A stretch of DNA of 64,000 bases from Miscanthus floridulus (lineage: Eukaryota; Streptophyta; Magnoliopsida; Poales; Poaceae): assembly GCF_019320115.1 (NCBI RefSeq), contig NC_089587.1, forward strand, positions 105,635,158 through 105,699,157, read 5' to 3'. The notes below the pieces were generated by a model that worked only from the letters and a program-made list of their open reading frames with translations, searched no databases and was not told where the DNA came from. This document shows positions 44,404-56,323 of this stretch, piece after piece. Every line of letters begins with the position of its first letter. Positions within the stretch are counted from its first letter, which is position 1. Position numbers and translations under genes: made by a program.

Positions 44404-47400
44404 TCAAGCTGAAGGGGATGGCCCCGCCGGTGCCTGGCTGGTCGAGACCGCAGGCTTCGTTGGTTGGCTTGCAGCTGACGGCATTTCCAGCTGGCTTGTC
44501 GATGGCATACCCTGCACAGGTGCTGTCCCACCTCCGCACAGGTTAATATCGCCAATTATCTTTGACGACAAGTCCAGCTGGGCCGTCCGAAGCTCTTCGG
44601 CCTTGTCTGGGTCTATCTCCTTCGGGTACCCAGCCTCCAAGCGTTTGAGATCGATCAGGGGGTAGTGAGCACGCACCATGCTTAGCACATGGGCACCCGT
44701 GTACTCACCCGCCTCCTTCACGAAGTCTTGGAACCATCCCCATGCTTGCTTGCATCTCTCGACTAGTCTGAGCTGGGGCATCCTTAGCTCTTCCTCTGTG
44801 AGCGCCGGGTCGATAAGGTCGAGGATGGGCACAATGCCAGTTGCCATTTCTTGGCACCGCTTGTTCCACGTGTCCTGCTCCTCGGTGGTCTTAAGGCATT
44901 GTGCTTTCCAGTCGTCACGTTCCTTGATCACGGCCTCCAGGTGCCTCTTGGCATTGACTTTCAAAACTAAAAATAGTACAAGACATCAAACGTGATGACA
45001 CGACAAGGCAAGGTGGGCAATAGAATGAGAAAGGTGGTCTGGAGTGCTTACTTTTCAGGTCATCCTTCATTCTGGTAGTGTGGTCTTGGAGTTCCGACTG
45101 GCTGCATGCCAGTTTCTCGTTGTCCTCCTTCAGGCGACCACATTCTACAAGCACATGGCTGTTCTCCCCCTGGAGGCGGGTCACTTCAGCTTCTAAACCT
45201 GCATTACAGCTATTACTGCCAAGAACAAAATAACACAAGTCCCGCACTTGCTATGATACGGTGAAAACTTACCTGTTTTCTCCCGCTCTTTGTTTTTGAG
45301 CTGGCCGACCAGATTTTGGTTCTGTGCTTCTCGGTCTGTCCTCTCCTGGTTGGCGGCTTCAAGTTGGCGCCGTAGGCGTTCCACTTCAGCCATCAGCTCC
45401 TTATTGATCGTCGTGATTCCTTCTATCTGGTCGAAGCACCTTTTTCGGTATCTTGCAGTTTTCATCAAGTCCTGCATATAGACAAGCTACGTCAGACAGT
45501 TCGACTACACAACAGGGTCAAGGACTCAAGCCAAATATACCTGGACTTCCGTCACCAGACGCTTGGCCGCCCGTTCGACTCTTAAGGTCTCTTTGACCTC
45601 TAGGATTTCCTCGTGCATGACCCATTCGTCGTTCCGATAGCGCGACACATATACATGTTGTCGCCTATCTTGGGGACGGCCCAGGACTTCTTCCACTTCA
45701 TCCTCTTCAGCCTCCTGTTCAGGAGGCGGCACTGGTCTGGAGTTCGCAGACTCCACGACCACCAGGGCTTTCCCGCGTGCCGTCGCGTCGGCAACCATGT
45801 TCTGGGCAACTTCTGGCTACTGCCCCTCGGCTAGATCCAGCTCCCTTGGCGCTGTGGTATCCGCCTCAGCAGGTTTCGTGCTTGGAGCACTTGTATTCTA
45901 CTCGGTTGTCTTCTTGACCAGCTGCTCGGGGACTGGCGTCTGGTCGTCCACCTGCTGAGGCCCAGGCGGAGTCCCTGCCATGGGCTCCTCCATGGCTGGT
46001 TGCTGAGCATGTTGTCCCGCTGTTGTTGGTGAGGACGTTCCGCACCTAGCTAGCTGGTCGGGGTTTTCGATGGACGCTGATCTAATGAATTCAGAGACAA
46101 ATTCAGAAGATAATAGCATCCAATGCAAAATGCAAAGCTTACATAAAAAATATAGATACTTACAGTTTCGACTTGCGGAAGGATGTGATGAAGGAACGTC
46201 TCCTCGACCGCCCCTGCTCCGCTTGCTCGGCAGTTTCCACCGGGACTTGTTCAACCTCCGGTACGGGCGTCGGAGTATGATGCGGCATGTTTCCTTTGTC
46301 TGTCCTCTGTGTTGCAGTGGGCGGTGCTGTGACCACTGCTGGCCCAGAGGAGACACCCTGTTCCATCGGTCCCACCTGCCTTCTCCTCTTTCGAGGGATG
46401 AGCCGGAAGATGTCTGCATCTTCTGCTTCGTCGTCCGATAGGGGGAAGATGGCTTGACGTCGTTTGCTGGCAGCCGGACGCTTGCCAGCGGATCTGGTCG
46501 AGGCGTCCTCTATGGTCTCGAGTACCGCCCAGTGAACGTCGTTGGTCCTGGCGCTGGTCTGGGCGGCTGGGCCGGTAGCTTGCGGCCATTCTACACCAGG
46601 GGGAGGCGACACGAACACTCCTGCCCGGTCACGGCCATTACACTGAGACACAAAATGAAGGAAAAGACAGTTATTTTCTTGATACAACATGACTCTACAG
46701 TTAAAAGGAGGCGTCATTTACCTTTGGGGGAGGTCGAGCCAGCTTGAAGGCGTGCTCGATGGCATTCAGTGCAACATAATTGGGATCGGCCAGATTGAAC
46801 AGCTCTCCAATCCTGGCCTTGATCTCCGTCTTGTCGAGCGGCTCTTTCCTGGCCCTTGTCAGATCCACGCCCCCTTGGTACTCGAAGCCAGGATGAATCC
46901 TTTTCTGGCATGGCTGAATTCGTTGGCTAATGAAGTTGCCAACCATGCTCGAGCCATCAAGCCTTCCCCATGGGATCATCCCGAGCAGTTCGGCGATCTG
47001 TTCCAAGTTCTCGGGCTTCTCCGACCAGCTATTTTTCTTCTCTGGAATTAGCCCCACGTCGCACAGAGTGATGGTGTTCGGCTCTTCATGGATGTAGAAC
47101 CATTTCTTGTACCACTCGTCCAATGAGGTGTTCCAGGGACAGTGCAGGTATTGGGCCTTCATGCCGTCACGCAGGTTCAGGTAGACGCCTCCGGCGATCT
47201 TCGAGCCACTGCTCCCTTTTTTCTGAAGACAGAACAGGTGGCGAAAGAGGTCAAAATGGGTCTGGAAGCCACCATACGCCTCGCAGAGATGGATGAAGGT
47301 AGAGACGAGAAGAATCGAGTTGGGATGCAGATTGCAAATCCCAATCTCGTAGTACAAGCAGAGACCCTGAAGGAAAGGGTGCACTAGAATCCCAAAACCC

Positions 47401-47606
47401 TGTTTGAAGAAATCTTCGAAAACCACGATCTCACCTGGTTGTGGATCGGGGAAGCTTTCTCCTTCTGGTGCGCGCCATCCAGCGAGGGCTTTGTTGTGGA
47501 GCACCCCCATGGCGACGAGGTCTTCGATGGTTTGCTCGTTGCTCCGAGACTTCCACCACTCCTTCGCCATGATTCCGCCTTTCTTCTGGGCGTCTCTCCT
47601 CGCCAT
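44404..47606 (-). CDS. Spliced antisense gene of the inner Gypsy (gypsy-type transposon domain, six exons)
   Basis: Exons on the minus strand: 47606-46722, 46642-46164, 46081-45541, 45471-45273, 45198-45052, 44966-44404. All five introns (69-85 bp) have GT-AG borders and the frame is kept across each, giving 938 codons. Exon 1 (295 codons) matches the grass putative gypsy-type transposon domain (Transposase_28, from memory): GEIVVFEDFFKQGFGILVHP, then FIHLCEAYGGFQTHFDLFRH. Exon 2 has a nuclear-signal-like PRKRRR. Exons 4-6 are coiled-coil (KELMAEVERLRRQLEAANQE). Exon 3 contains two in-frame TAGs (45900-45898 and 45819-45817), so this copy cannot make the full protein unless read through. A TATA-like TATTTATAATAT lies at 47757-47746. 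Function is unknown; antisense extra ORFs are known in Tat elements. The sense strand here has no pol sequence. Confidence 0.8.
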
Positions 47607-48094
47607 TACTCTGTCCTTTCTAGGGGGGTGGATGTGGTGGCAAGGGGATTTGGCGATGTTTATCGGAGGAATAGGGTTTGGCAAGAGGAAGACGAAGGTG
47701 GCGGCGGCGAATGACGATGGGGAACGGTGACAGTAACTTGCCAAATCTATATTATAAATAACAAAGAGTACCGTCGTTTCGTCCGCCCGAGTTTCTTGGG
47801 AGACGTGCGCATGCGCAACGGATGGATGTTCACACCACCTCGAGATCTGCGCCAATAAACGCGCTCCTTCGTTAACAGTGTACGCGCCTCTTCGTTGATG
47901 GTATAAGAGGGCCCACACTGACACACCTCAATACAGGTGTCAACCGACTGTTTGCCACAAAAAAAAGGGGAAGACAGAATGATGTACTATACCTATTTGC
48001 TTTTTTGACTAGGCGTGTCAGATTGGACTTGGCAGAGAATAGAGAAAAATAAGTATACCAAATAATAGTACAAGCAGCGCAAGTGATCGTGGAT
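47607..48094. other. Leader and promoter region of the antisense gene
   Basis: Read on the minus strand, the TATA-like site at 47757-47746 is about 140 bp upstream of the ATG at 47606. The open frame runs on upstream to 47924, but without recognisable protein. No other feature seen. Confidence 0.4.
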
Positions 48095-48252
48095 TTGCCC
48101 TGACCACTACTGTGCTCAGGAACTGCCCAGACTACTACTGTGCTCGGGGATTGCCCAGACCACTACTGTGCTTGGACACTGCCCAGACCATTTTTGTGTT
48201 CGGGGACTGCTCCGACCACGGCCATGCCCGGGGACTGCCCCGACCACTGCTT
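48095..48252. repeat. 29-bp minisatellite upstream of the inner Gypsy 3' LTR
   Basis: About six tandem units with CTGCCCAGACCACTACTGTGC and CTCGGGGA, decaying to the right. Each unit ends with a CTCGGGGA-type purine stretch like the polypurine tract before the LTR (GCTCGGGGACTAGC, 48774-48787). Confidence 0.75.
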
Positions 48253-48787
48253 GAATAATGGTTCTCCTTGGCTACATGTGATTTGTACTCACATACAGTT
48301 AAGAGACATTTCTTTAGACCTTGCTACAAGGCTCATACTTTGCCTTCCAACAAGCTCGGGGACTACGTCGGTACGATGCACCTGCCGGTGCATCATGTTT
48401 TGCCTGTATGGCAATTCGGTTTTCAACTAAACTATGAATTCTTTTTAGACCCTGGCACCATGTGCCTATGTCACCTACTACCAGGCTCGGGGACTAAGTG
48501 GGCACACTTCACCTTGCGGTGAATGTGTTTGTTTTTCGACCCATACGCTTCTGATGATCAAGGACGTCATGCTTCAAGACCACTTACATTTCTTTTTAGA
48601 AATACAAGTGGGCACACTTCTCAGGACAGAAATCTTTTTCTTTTTTCTTAAGAGCACCATACATTCTTCGGACAACCTACTTCTCCGGTGATGATGGTGG
48701 TCGGAGGCATCAAGGATTCAAGCCTCGCTTGTCGGAGAAGGTTAAAATGGCGTGTCGCAGCATAATACATGATGCTCGGGGACTAGC
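48253..48787. other. 3' region of the inner Gypsy and polypurine tract
   Basis: Non-coding. CTCGGGGACTA phrases recur at about 48355, 48485 and 48775. The last, GCTCGGGGACTAGC, abuts the LTR and is the likely polypurine tract. Confidence 0.55.
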
Positions 48788-49260
48788 TGTGGGGGTATTA
48801 ACCCCTATACCCTTACAGCTAAGCTTGGGCTGGCCCGGATCGATGGGTTCAGTCCACCCGAAAGACGACGTGCGGCCCAGTTAACCTGATCGGAGTCCCG
48901 CACAAGGAATCAAGACGGATTTGGCGACCAAGCAGGATCCTGGTCGGTTAGAATAGGAATTCTTATCCGGCCACATATGGCAATGGTAACTGACTAGGAT
49001 TAGTTTCCAGATCTATAACCCTGCCCCCTGGACTATATAAGGCGGGCAGGGGACCCCTCTAAAAAACATCTCTCATTGACATACAGCAATACAAATCAGA
49101 CGCAGGACGTAGGTATTACGCCTTCTTGGCGGCCGAACCTGGATAAAACCCCGTGTCTGTCTTGCGTCACCGTCTTGTTTGGGGCTTGCGCATCTGTCTG
49201 CCGATAATCTACTACCTTGGGCATACCCCTAGGTAGACTGCCGACCATATTTTGTCGACA
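48788..49260 (+). repeat. 3' LTR of the inner Gypsy
   Basis: 473 bp, TATA box at 49034-49040, ends GTCGACA. Most differences from the 5' LTR are transitions, as expected from methylated cytosines. Confidence 0.95.
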
Positions 49261-49265
49261 CAAAC

Positions 49266-51866
49266 ACTAGGTCAAATTGGTTGGACTGCAAGAAATCTTC
49301 GCCCCGGCGGCTACAGTGTTTCTTGCTCTCTAGCATGATCGAAGTTCATTCCCCGCACCCTGAGCTTTAGCCTCCACCTTCTCAGGAAGGGTTCATAGGG
49401 GCCCACCTATGGAATCTCCATCGAGGAGAGGCTGGCAGGTCGCTCGAGCCAGTGGAAGGGCTTGGGTCACAGCCGAGAGACGGGTAGAGAGCAGCAGAAT
49501 ATCCCATGCAGGTCACACCAACTCTGTTATGAATGACAGACCTAGACCCCACATGGACATATCTGGTAAAAGCTCCCTGAACCCATCACTCAAGCCATTG
49601 AGGTAACTTTACCAACCCCCACTTTACTTTTCAGGTACATGAGCATTCATTCATCCATTCTCATGCATGCATTCATACATTCATTCATACATCAATTCAT
49701 ACATTCATTCATACATTAATTCATACATTCATCTCATACATCCAAGCATTGCATATGCATTCACACATTCATTCATACATTCATCTCATACATCCAAGCA
49801 TTGCGTATGCAATTATTGCATCACAACGCTTTGCATCACGTCATGAGGCAATAGTCGTCTCATTCGACATGAGTGGCAACCGACCGAGGTTCGAAGGCTA
49901 GCCCACTAAGGGCTTGAGGATGCCTCATGTCAAACAGAGCCAGGGGAGAAAAACTTAGATGAGCCCCAGTGGCCTTACCCGACCCTGCTTAGAAGAGGAC
50001 AGGGACATCTAGACCTTTCTCATTTGATCCTAACCTCGAGCCAAGCCCATAGAATCTCCACCGCTGAGAGGCCAGTGGGCCACCCGAGGCAATCAAATGG
50101 CTCAGGCATCTACTGGGAGGCGTGTTAAGGAGTAGTGGAATGCCACATGATGGCTATGCCTACCCCGTTAGTGAATGACGGACCGAGATTCCACTCAGAT
50201 GTGCCCGTTATCGAGCTCACCGAACATGACACTCGAGCCATCGAGGCAAGTATCGTTAGCTCAGCCCCTCTGGTTGTGGAAATCGAGGATGGGGTGACGC
50301 ATGAAATTTGGCTGACCCCTACGGGGTTTAGGAGCTCGAGCCGCCTGACCCGAAATCAGGAGTACAACTGACCGAGGTTCGAAGGCTAGCCCGCAAAGGG
50401 CCCGAGGCCGCCTCGCATCAAACAGAGCCAGGGGAGAAAACACATATGAGCCCCAGCAGCCTTTGCCCAACCCACTCATAAGTGGACAGGGACATCTAGA
50501 TCTTTCTCATTCGATCCTAACCTCGAGGCAAGCCCATAGAATCTCCACTGAGGTGAGGCCAATGGGCCACCTGAGCCAATCAAACGGCTCGGGCGCATCT
50601 GCCGGGAGGTAGGTTTGGAGCAGTGGAATACCACATGAGGGCTATGCCAACCCCATCAGCTAATGACAGACCTAGATTCCACTTAGACATGCCCGTTAGC
50701 GAGCTCACCAAGCACGACACTTGAACCATCGAGGCAAGTGTCGTTAGCTCAGCCCCTCTAGTTCCAAAAATTGAGGACGAGGTGATGCATGTAATCTGGC
50801 CAACCCCTACCAACCAGCATAGGGCTCGGGGGCTCGAGCTGCCTGACCCAAAATTAGGAGTCCAACTGATAGAGGTTCGAAGGCCAGCCTATGAAGGGCC
50901 CGAGGCCGCCTTGCATCGAACAAAGCTAGGAGAGAAAATGCAGATGAGCCCCAGTAGCCTTTGCCAGACCCGCTTAGAGGCGGACAAGGTCATCTTGACC
51001 TTCTCAATTTGATCCTAACCTTGAGCCAAGCCCATAGAATCTCCTTCAAGGAGAGGTTAGTAGGCCACCTGAGTCGCTCTCCAGAGTGACACGGGCATCT
51101 ACCGAGAGGCGAGTTAAGGAGCTATGGAATGCCACATGAGGGCTAAGCCGACCCTATCACAAATGATGGACCCAGATATCACTCAAACATGCCTGTTAGC
51201 GAGCTCATCGAGCACATCACTCGAGCCATCGAGGCAAGTGACGTTAGCTCAACCCCTCCGGTTGTGGAAACCGTGGACGGGGAGACAACCACAAAGATGA
51301 GCCGACCCTCGACCGAACCCCTGCTATGCGCAGGGACTCAAGGAAAGATTAGACTCATAAGAAGAGCGAACGCACTGTCATAGAACGATGGCTCAGATCC
51401 TAGGGAGGGTGTACACATGAAAACAAGAGACACTTTCTCTTACTAATTTCGCTATCCTCTCCTTGATCTTTAGTGACACCTGACCCTAGCAACGACAAGG
51501 GGTCGGGTCTCACTCGGGGGCTGATAAGGGTATACATACACCCTTTTTTGAAACAGTCATAGTGCTAGATACCCCTCCTCATGTTAAACCTAGTAGCAAG
51601 GTCTACGGAAATGAACGACTGAGCAAGGCTGGTCGGACTATGAGAAACCTATGCCCTAATGGCTACGGCACTCTTGCTTACCAGCGTGATCAGGGTTTCC
51701 CTCCTACACCTCGAGCTCTATGGTGTTAACAAATGGAAGGGTCGGAACACACCAAAACAAAGGAACAGACTTGGTCAAACAAAACAAAATGACAAGTTTG
51801 TTTAAGCATCATACAAAGGTCGGCACTTATCCACTAATTACAAGAATGATCAATCTATTTCACTAA
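49266..51866. repeat. Tandem repeat region of the outer Gypsy (right part)
   Basis: 49266-49400 completes the unit cut at 39453. 49640-49830 is a microsatellite of ATTCATACATTC-type repeats. From about 49885 a unit of roughly 490 bp recurs about three times (starts near 49885, 50371 and 50868), each with GAGGTTCGAAGGC, AAACAGAGCCAGG or a variant, CATAGAATCTCC and TGACAGACCTAGATT-like phrases; a GACATTC-type unit follows at about 51540. ORFs here are repeat artefacts. Confidence 0.75.
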
Positions 51867-54800
51867 CTAGCCCCTCTGAGGGAGAACTATGCTTTTGACC
51901 TTGTCTGCCAAGTCCTGTGAAAGGGGAGCCACTGCCGCTTCCATCTCCTCCAGCTCATGGACTTCATAGCTAGGCGCAAAGCCATGGCTCATCATCTCCA
52001 AGTCGATGATGTCCCCATAGTGAGAACGAGCAATCATGAAGTATTGATTGACCCTGACATGAAGAGCGTTCCTCTCGAGCTGGCGCACCCGCGCCATGAT
52101 CTTGATGGCATGGGCCACGAGTGAACTGGTCCCCTCTGATCGCACCACCTCAAGGTCATCACAGACCACTCCGAGGGCAGCGCTCAAGATACTAAGCTCA
52201 TCACTCTCTGCCTGAAGATTCCTCCTCACCTCAATGAGGTCCATGACTAGCCTAGTAGAAATGCTTTTGGCCTCCAGCTTCTGGGTCGTCGTGTTTCCAA
52301 GCTTGGCCTGAAGGGAGCCGACCTTCTGCTACGTGTTGTCACGCTCTAGGTAGGCCTAGTCACGCTCTCGGAGGGCCTAGTCATGCTTCTCACGAGCCAT
52401 GCCATGCTCTAAGCGGAGCCCCTCCATGGTTTGGAGCAGCTCATCCCACTCCCTGCGTAGCCGAGCGACCGTCGTGCATCCAGACTTGCCCTCTTCTCTA
52501 GGGTCACGAGCTTCTCCTCAGCCCCCAGCTTCAGCTCCCTTTCCTTCTCGACCTTGGCTAGAAGGTTGAGGATCCACTAGCAGGTCTCGACATCCTTCGG
52601 GAGTAGCTCGTCCCACTCCTTCCTGACCTTGGTGGCCTCCTCGTCATCCCTCCACGATCTCACCAATAGGGCCTCGAACGCCCTCTCAGCCTTGTCAGCA
52701 TGCCGACAGGTCTCGTCCACCTGCGACCGAAGACTATCCACCTCCTCGGTGTGGGGAGTTAGCTCGGCCACCCTCTACTAGGCGGTAATAAGCTAGGCGG
52801 TCACCTCCCCACGTAGTCGTGCCTCCTCGACAAGGCGGTCCCAGGTTTCCTTTTGCTCATGAAGGAACTGAGACATGCCTCGGCTGTGAGCGATAAGGGA
52901 CTGAAAGGAGACGATGGTCAGAATACAAAAATATATAGAAAAAGAAAAGGGTGAGAAGTAGGGTCAAGTGAATGCCTGGCCAGAGGGAATGACAACATCA
53001 CACAAGGAACCTTGGGCATGGTCTAGGGCTTCGAGCATGGACGCGACCCCCATGTTGAGGTTCTCCCGCTCCATGCTCCCTGTGGTGCCATCGAGAGTGA
53101 AGAGCGTCGATGTTGGATCTTCCGAACTCACCCACTGGAGTAGGGGCTTGCCTCACGTAGGTGACTCGCTACCCACCAACATCCAGGCTAGGGATGGCTC
53201 CATGCCGGCTCTGATCACCACCCCTTCTCACCGTGAGGTCCCTACCAGGACACTCCCTTTGGCGACGAAAGGGGTCAACGATATGAACATTGACTCCTCT
53301 CCTAGCACCACGACCTCTGGGGACACCTCGGCCACGTCCCCCTCTGTTCACCCCACACCAGATGCCGTCGCCTGGGCTATCGATGGCGTGGGTCACACCG
53401 ATTCCTCAGGCGCCACCACGATAGCGCCCGACTATGACCCGCCTGTCACAACCATCGCTGCCACCTCCGCCTGCATCAGCGGGGTCCTGGCCGGCTATGT
53501 CGTGCCAGCCACGGTCAGCGCTGTGAGCGCGGTCGGTAGCCTCGTCTACCCCATCGTCAGCAGCAGTATCGACACCATCACCGGTTGTTCTGTGACCTCC
53601 GAAGGTGTCCCTTGAGCCCCCATGTCCACCCATCCTGCCGAGGGCACAGGCGCCACCGTGGGCAGCGCCTGACCGGTTGGTGACACAGTCACGCTGGCAC
53701 CACTCCTGCCCGAAATGGGCGTGATGCCTGCCGATGGCTATCACCTTGCTTGAAGGGTAGCGCTCTTCTTTGGCGCCAGCGCCAAAGGATTACGCTGCCT
53801 CTCGATGCTGCAAGAGATGAAAAGTATAAGTCATGATAAAATCTGACCAAAACAGAGAAAAATAGAGGAGCTGATGACTCACCTCGGCGTTGTTGGGCGG
53901 CAGATATGTTTGGGGGTGAACCACCGGACCTCTGCTCTGCCTCGTTGGGGCAAGGCTGTTTCGAGCCTACCCCCTGCTCCTTGGATCTTGGGGCGCGATG
54001 GCGGAGCCACCCGCCTCCGCTGGCACCTTAGGCACGACAGCAGACCCATCGCCCCCTGTTGGCTCCTAGGGCAGGCCGATGGTACAAACCGTCTCCGCCG
54101 ACTCCTCGGACGTACCCTCCCCTCTGTGGAATGGGAAGGGCCCTGACTTTTGTAAGGATGAACCGATACCTGTCAGCACATCCTCGTTCTCTAGGTCATC
54201 CCACTCGATGTCATCGACTACCTCGTCGTCGTCATCATCATTGTCGCTGTCGGTATCCACCCCTCGCCCCCATGCTGGTAGCTCTTGCTACTTCTTCTTC
54301 CTCTTATTCTCCTTCGCCTTCTTCAATCGCTCGCTCTCGGCATGATTCACCGCCCTCATGGACAAATCCCTCGACAACGATGTTGGGTGGTCCATAAAGA
54401 TGAGGTCCCTTGGCTGGTTCCATCCCTCTCAAAGTTAGTATCAAGAGGTCAGGAAATCAATTGAAGAGGAGGTATGAGGAGAGGAAACTTACAAAGACGA
54501 CGTGGCCTGGTTCTAACCGCATCGGAGGATGTCCCAGCACCGGGAAGACGAAATCGAGGGGGCACCCATGTCGTCCCACAAAGGCACCATCGCCTCCTTA
54601 ATGTGTTGTGTGACCTCAGAGTGGGGGAGCGCTCCCGCGGCAAGCGCCATTCTATCGACTGATGCCTCATTAATGGCGCCACCCTCCTTGTGTGGTAGGC
54701 TTCGATGATGCCGGACCCCTTCAAGCCACTCTCCTTCAGGATGTGGATGGTGGCGATGTGGTCCTGGATCTTCTTCTTGTCCTTCTCTGGAACACCCCAC

Positions 54801-55459
54801 TTCCTCCACGACTCCAGGGCCTCTTTGATCAGGCGTCCGATAAACTCCGGCAGAGGGGAGGCGGTGGTGTTCTTGAGGTAGAACCACTACGAATGCCACC
54901 CCTTGTTGGACGTCGACAGCCGCATCGATAGGTGCTCGCTGACTTAGTTGTTCCAGAGTTGGATGCTAGTGCACCCCATCAGCATGTGCAGCTCCTGCTT
55001 GCCACTCTTCTCCCTCATCTTCTAGAGGGTAATGGTGAAGAAGTACCTCCATAGATCAAAGTGGGGGTTGATCCCTAGGAATCCTTCGCACAGGGCGATG
55101 AATGCCGCCATGTGCTGGATCTTGTTGGGGTTGAGATGCTGCAACTCAATCTTGTAGTAGTGCAGCAGCCTATGGAGAAATCTATGGGCAGGGGTCACGA
55201 ACCCATGCTCGTGGAAGTGGGCGAACAACACCACAAAGCCATCGGGAGGTGATGGCAGATCCTCCTCGTGGGGCAGCAACCACTCCTCGGCCGAGGTGCG
55301 CTCATGGAGAAGACCGCGATAGACGAGGCCTTCCATGAGCTGGAAGGTGATGTCTGAGCGACACCATGGATTCATTGGAGGAGGGGGTGGATAGATGCGA
55401 ACCCGACGGTGACAGGGATGCGGAGGCAATAATCCTAGGCGATTGGTGGTGGCAGTCAT
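51867..55459 (-). pseudogene. Decayed antisense gene of the outer Gypsy
   Basis: Start at 55459 with a TATA box TATAAAA at 55518-55512. The first part (55459-55022) matches the gypsy-type transposon domain of the inner gene (GFVVLFAHFHEHGFVTPAHR, FIALCEGFLGINPHFDLWRY). Stops follow near 55022, 54945 and 54890. Further pieces: an acidic stretch (54260-54066) and coiled coils (52771-52577 and 52244-51867; HVRVNQYFMIARSHYGDI). It follows the same order as the inner gene (domain, charged middle, coiled coil), so the two are homologous. Sense-strand ORFs such as 52968-53615 are shadows. Confidence 0.75.
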
Positions 55460-55518
55460 GGCTGCAGAGGCAAGGATGTAAGGTATGGAACCCTAGGGAT
55501 GAACCCTTTTGTTTTATA

Positions 55519-56323
55519 AGGGTGGCGGGTGCGAGGAAACTAACCACCTGCCTAGATCTCCGCGCCTACCATGATCTGCCACAACATCCCACCGTAGGAC
55601 ACGCGCACGCAATCTCTATCTATTTCCTCAGAAAACTCGCTGGACGTTTTGCCTCTCTAGACAGGCTATGACTCGTCGTGGGTAAGAGGAATACGAATCT
55701 AAAAGCACTTCTATGGCCCGGCTAGGCCTAGGAGTTTGTAGGTCGGCACATCGACGGGTTCGACAACCACTCCAGGCGCCTTTAGGGTGAGAGGTGGAAA
55801 GGGATGGGCCCCGCTAGCGGCCAGTACCTGGGTGCTCAAGCGCTGTGGGTATCCTAGCCCACGATCGAGTCTTGGTCGGTTATGATCCATGATTTTTCTC
55901 GAAGAAAGGTACTTAGCCCTCGGGACCAGTCGAACAGACCCAAGAACTATATGGATTGACCGCTGATGAATCTGGGGCTAGTGGCCAAGCTGACCCAAGC
56001 TGGATCCCCGTGAACAGGATGTCGAGGGCCCACTCAGACTAGCCCATTAAACAGCTCACCGGATGCCATGATTCGTCCTTAGAGGAAAATCATGGCACGG
56101 ATCAGCCCCTCCATTTTTATCGGAAAAAACGCTTGAGGGAAGACAATCGCGAAGACGAACCGGTCCTCGACTAGGCCCCTGCTATAGAAGGGTGCTCAAG
56201 GAAAGGGAATCACCATCCCTAGGTCACACTATGGGTGACAAAAAAGGCCAAGGCCTTCAGAGTCCTCCCGTTCGGAAAAGCCTTCAAAGGAGTATTCTAC
56301 TCCTCCGCAGGATCGAGGGCTCC
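55519..56323. other. 3' untranslated region of the outer Gypsy
   Basis: Non-coding, upstream of the antisense gene and downstream of the sense body. It ends GGATCGAGGGCTCC just before the LTR, a weak polypurine tract. Confidence 0.5.

Larger units (their letters stand above)
39454..49260 (+). mobile_element. Inner Tat-like Gypsy retrotransposon with internal deletions, 9.8 kb
   Basis: LTRs are 473 bp each (39454-39926 and 48788-49260), with about 13 differences by eye (about 2.7%). The target duplication is CAAAC (39449-39453, 49261-49265), and the joined flanks restore the outer repeat unit. Sense content: gag with two stops, then a jump to an archaeal-type RNase H and the integrase zinc region, then the integrase C-terminus. 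Protease, reverse transcriptase and the integrase core are deleted. On the minus strand is a six-exon antisense gene. The archaeal-type RNase H and the antisense gene are marks of the Tat lineage. Confidence 0.93.

Noticed and set aside
49640..49830. CRISPR-like array of short repeats
   Set aside because: It is an ATTCATAC-type microsatellite in plant DNA, without regular unique spacers.
52968..53615. 215-codon plus-strand ORF
   Set aside because: No known domain, and it overlaps the decayed antisense gene on the other strand; low-complexity composition explains the open frame.
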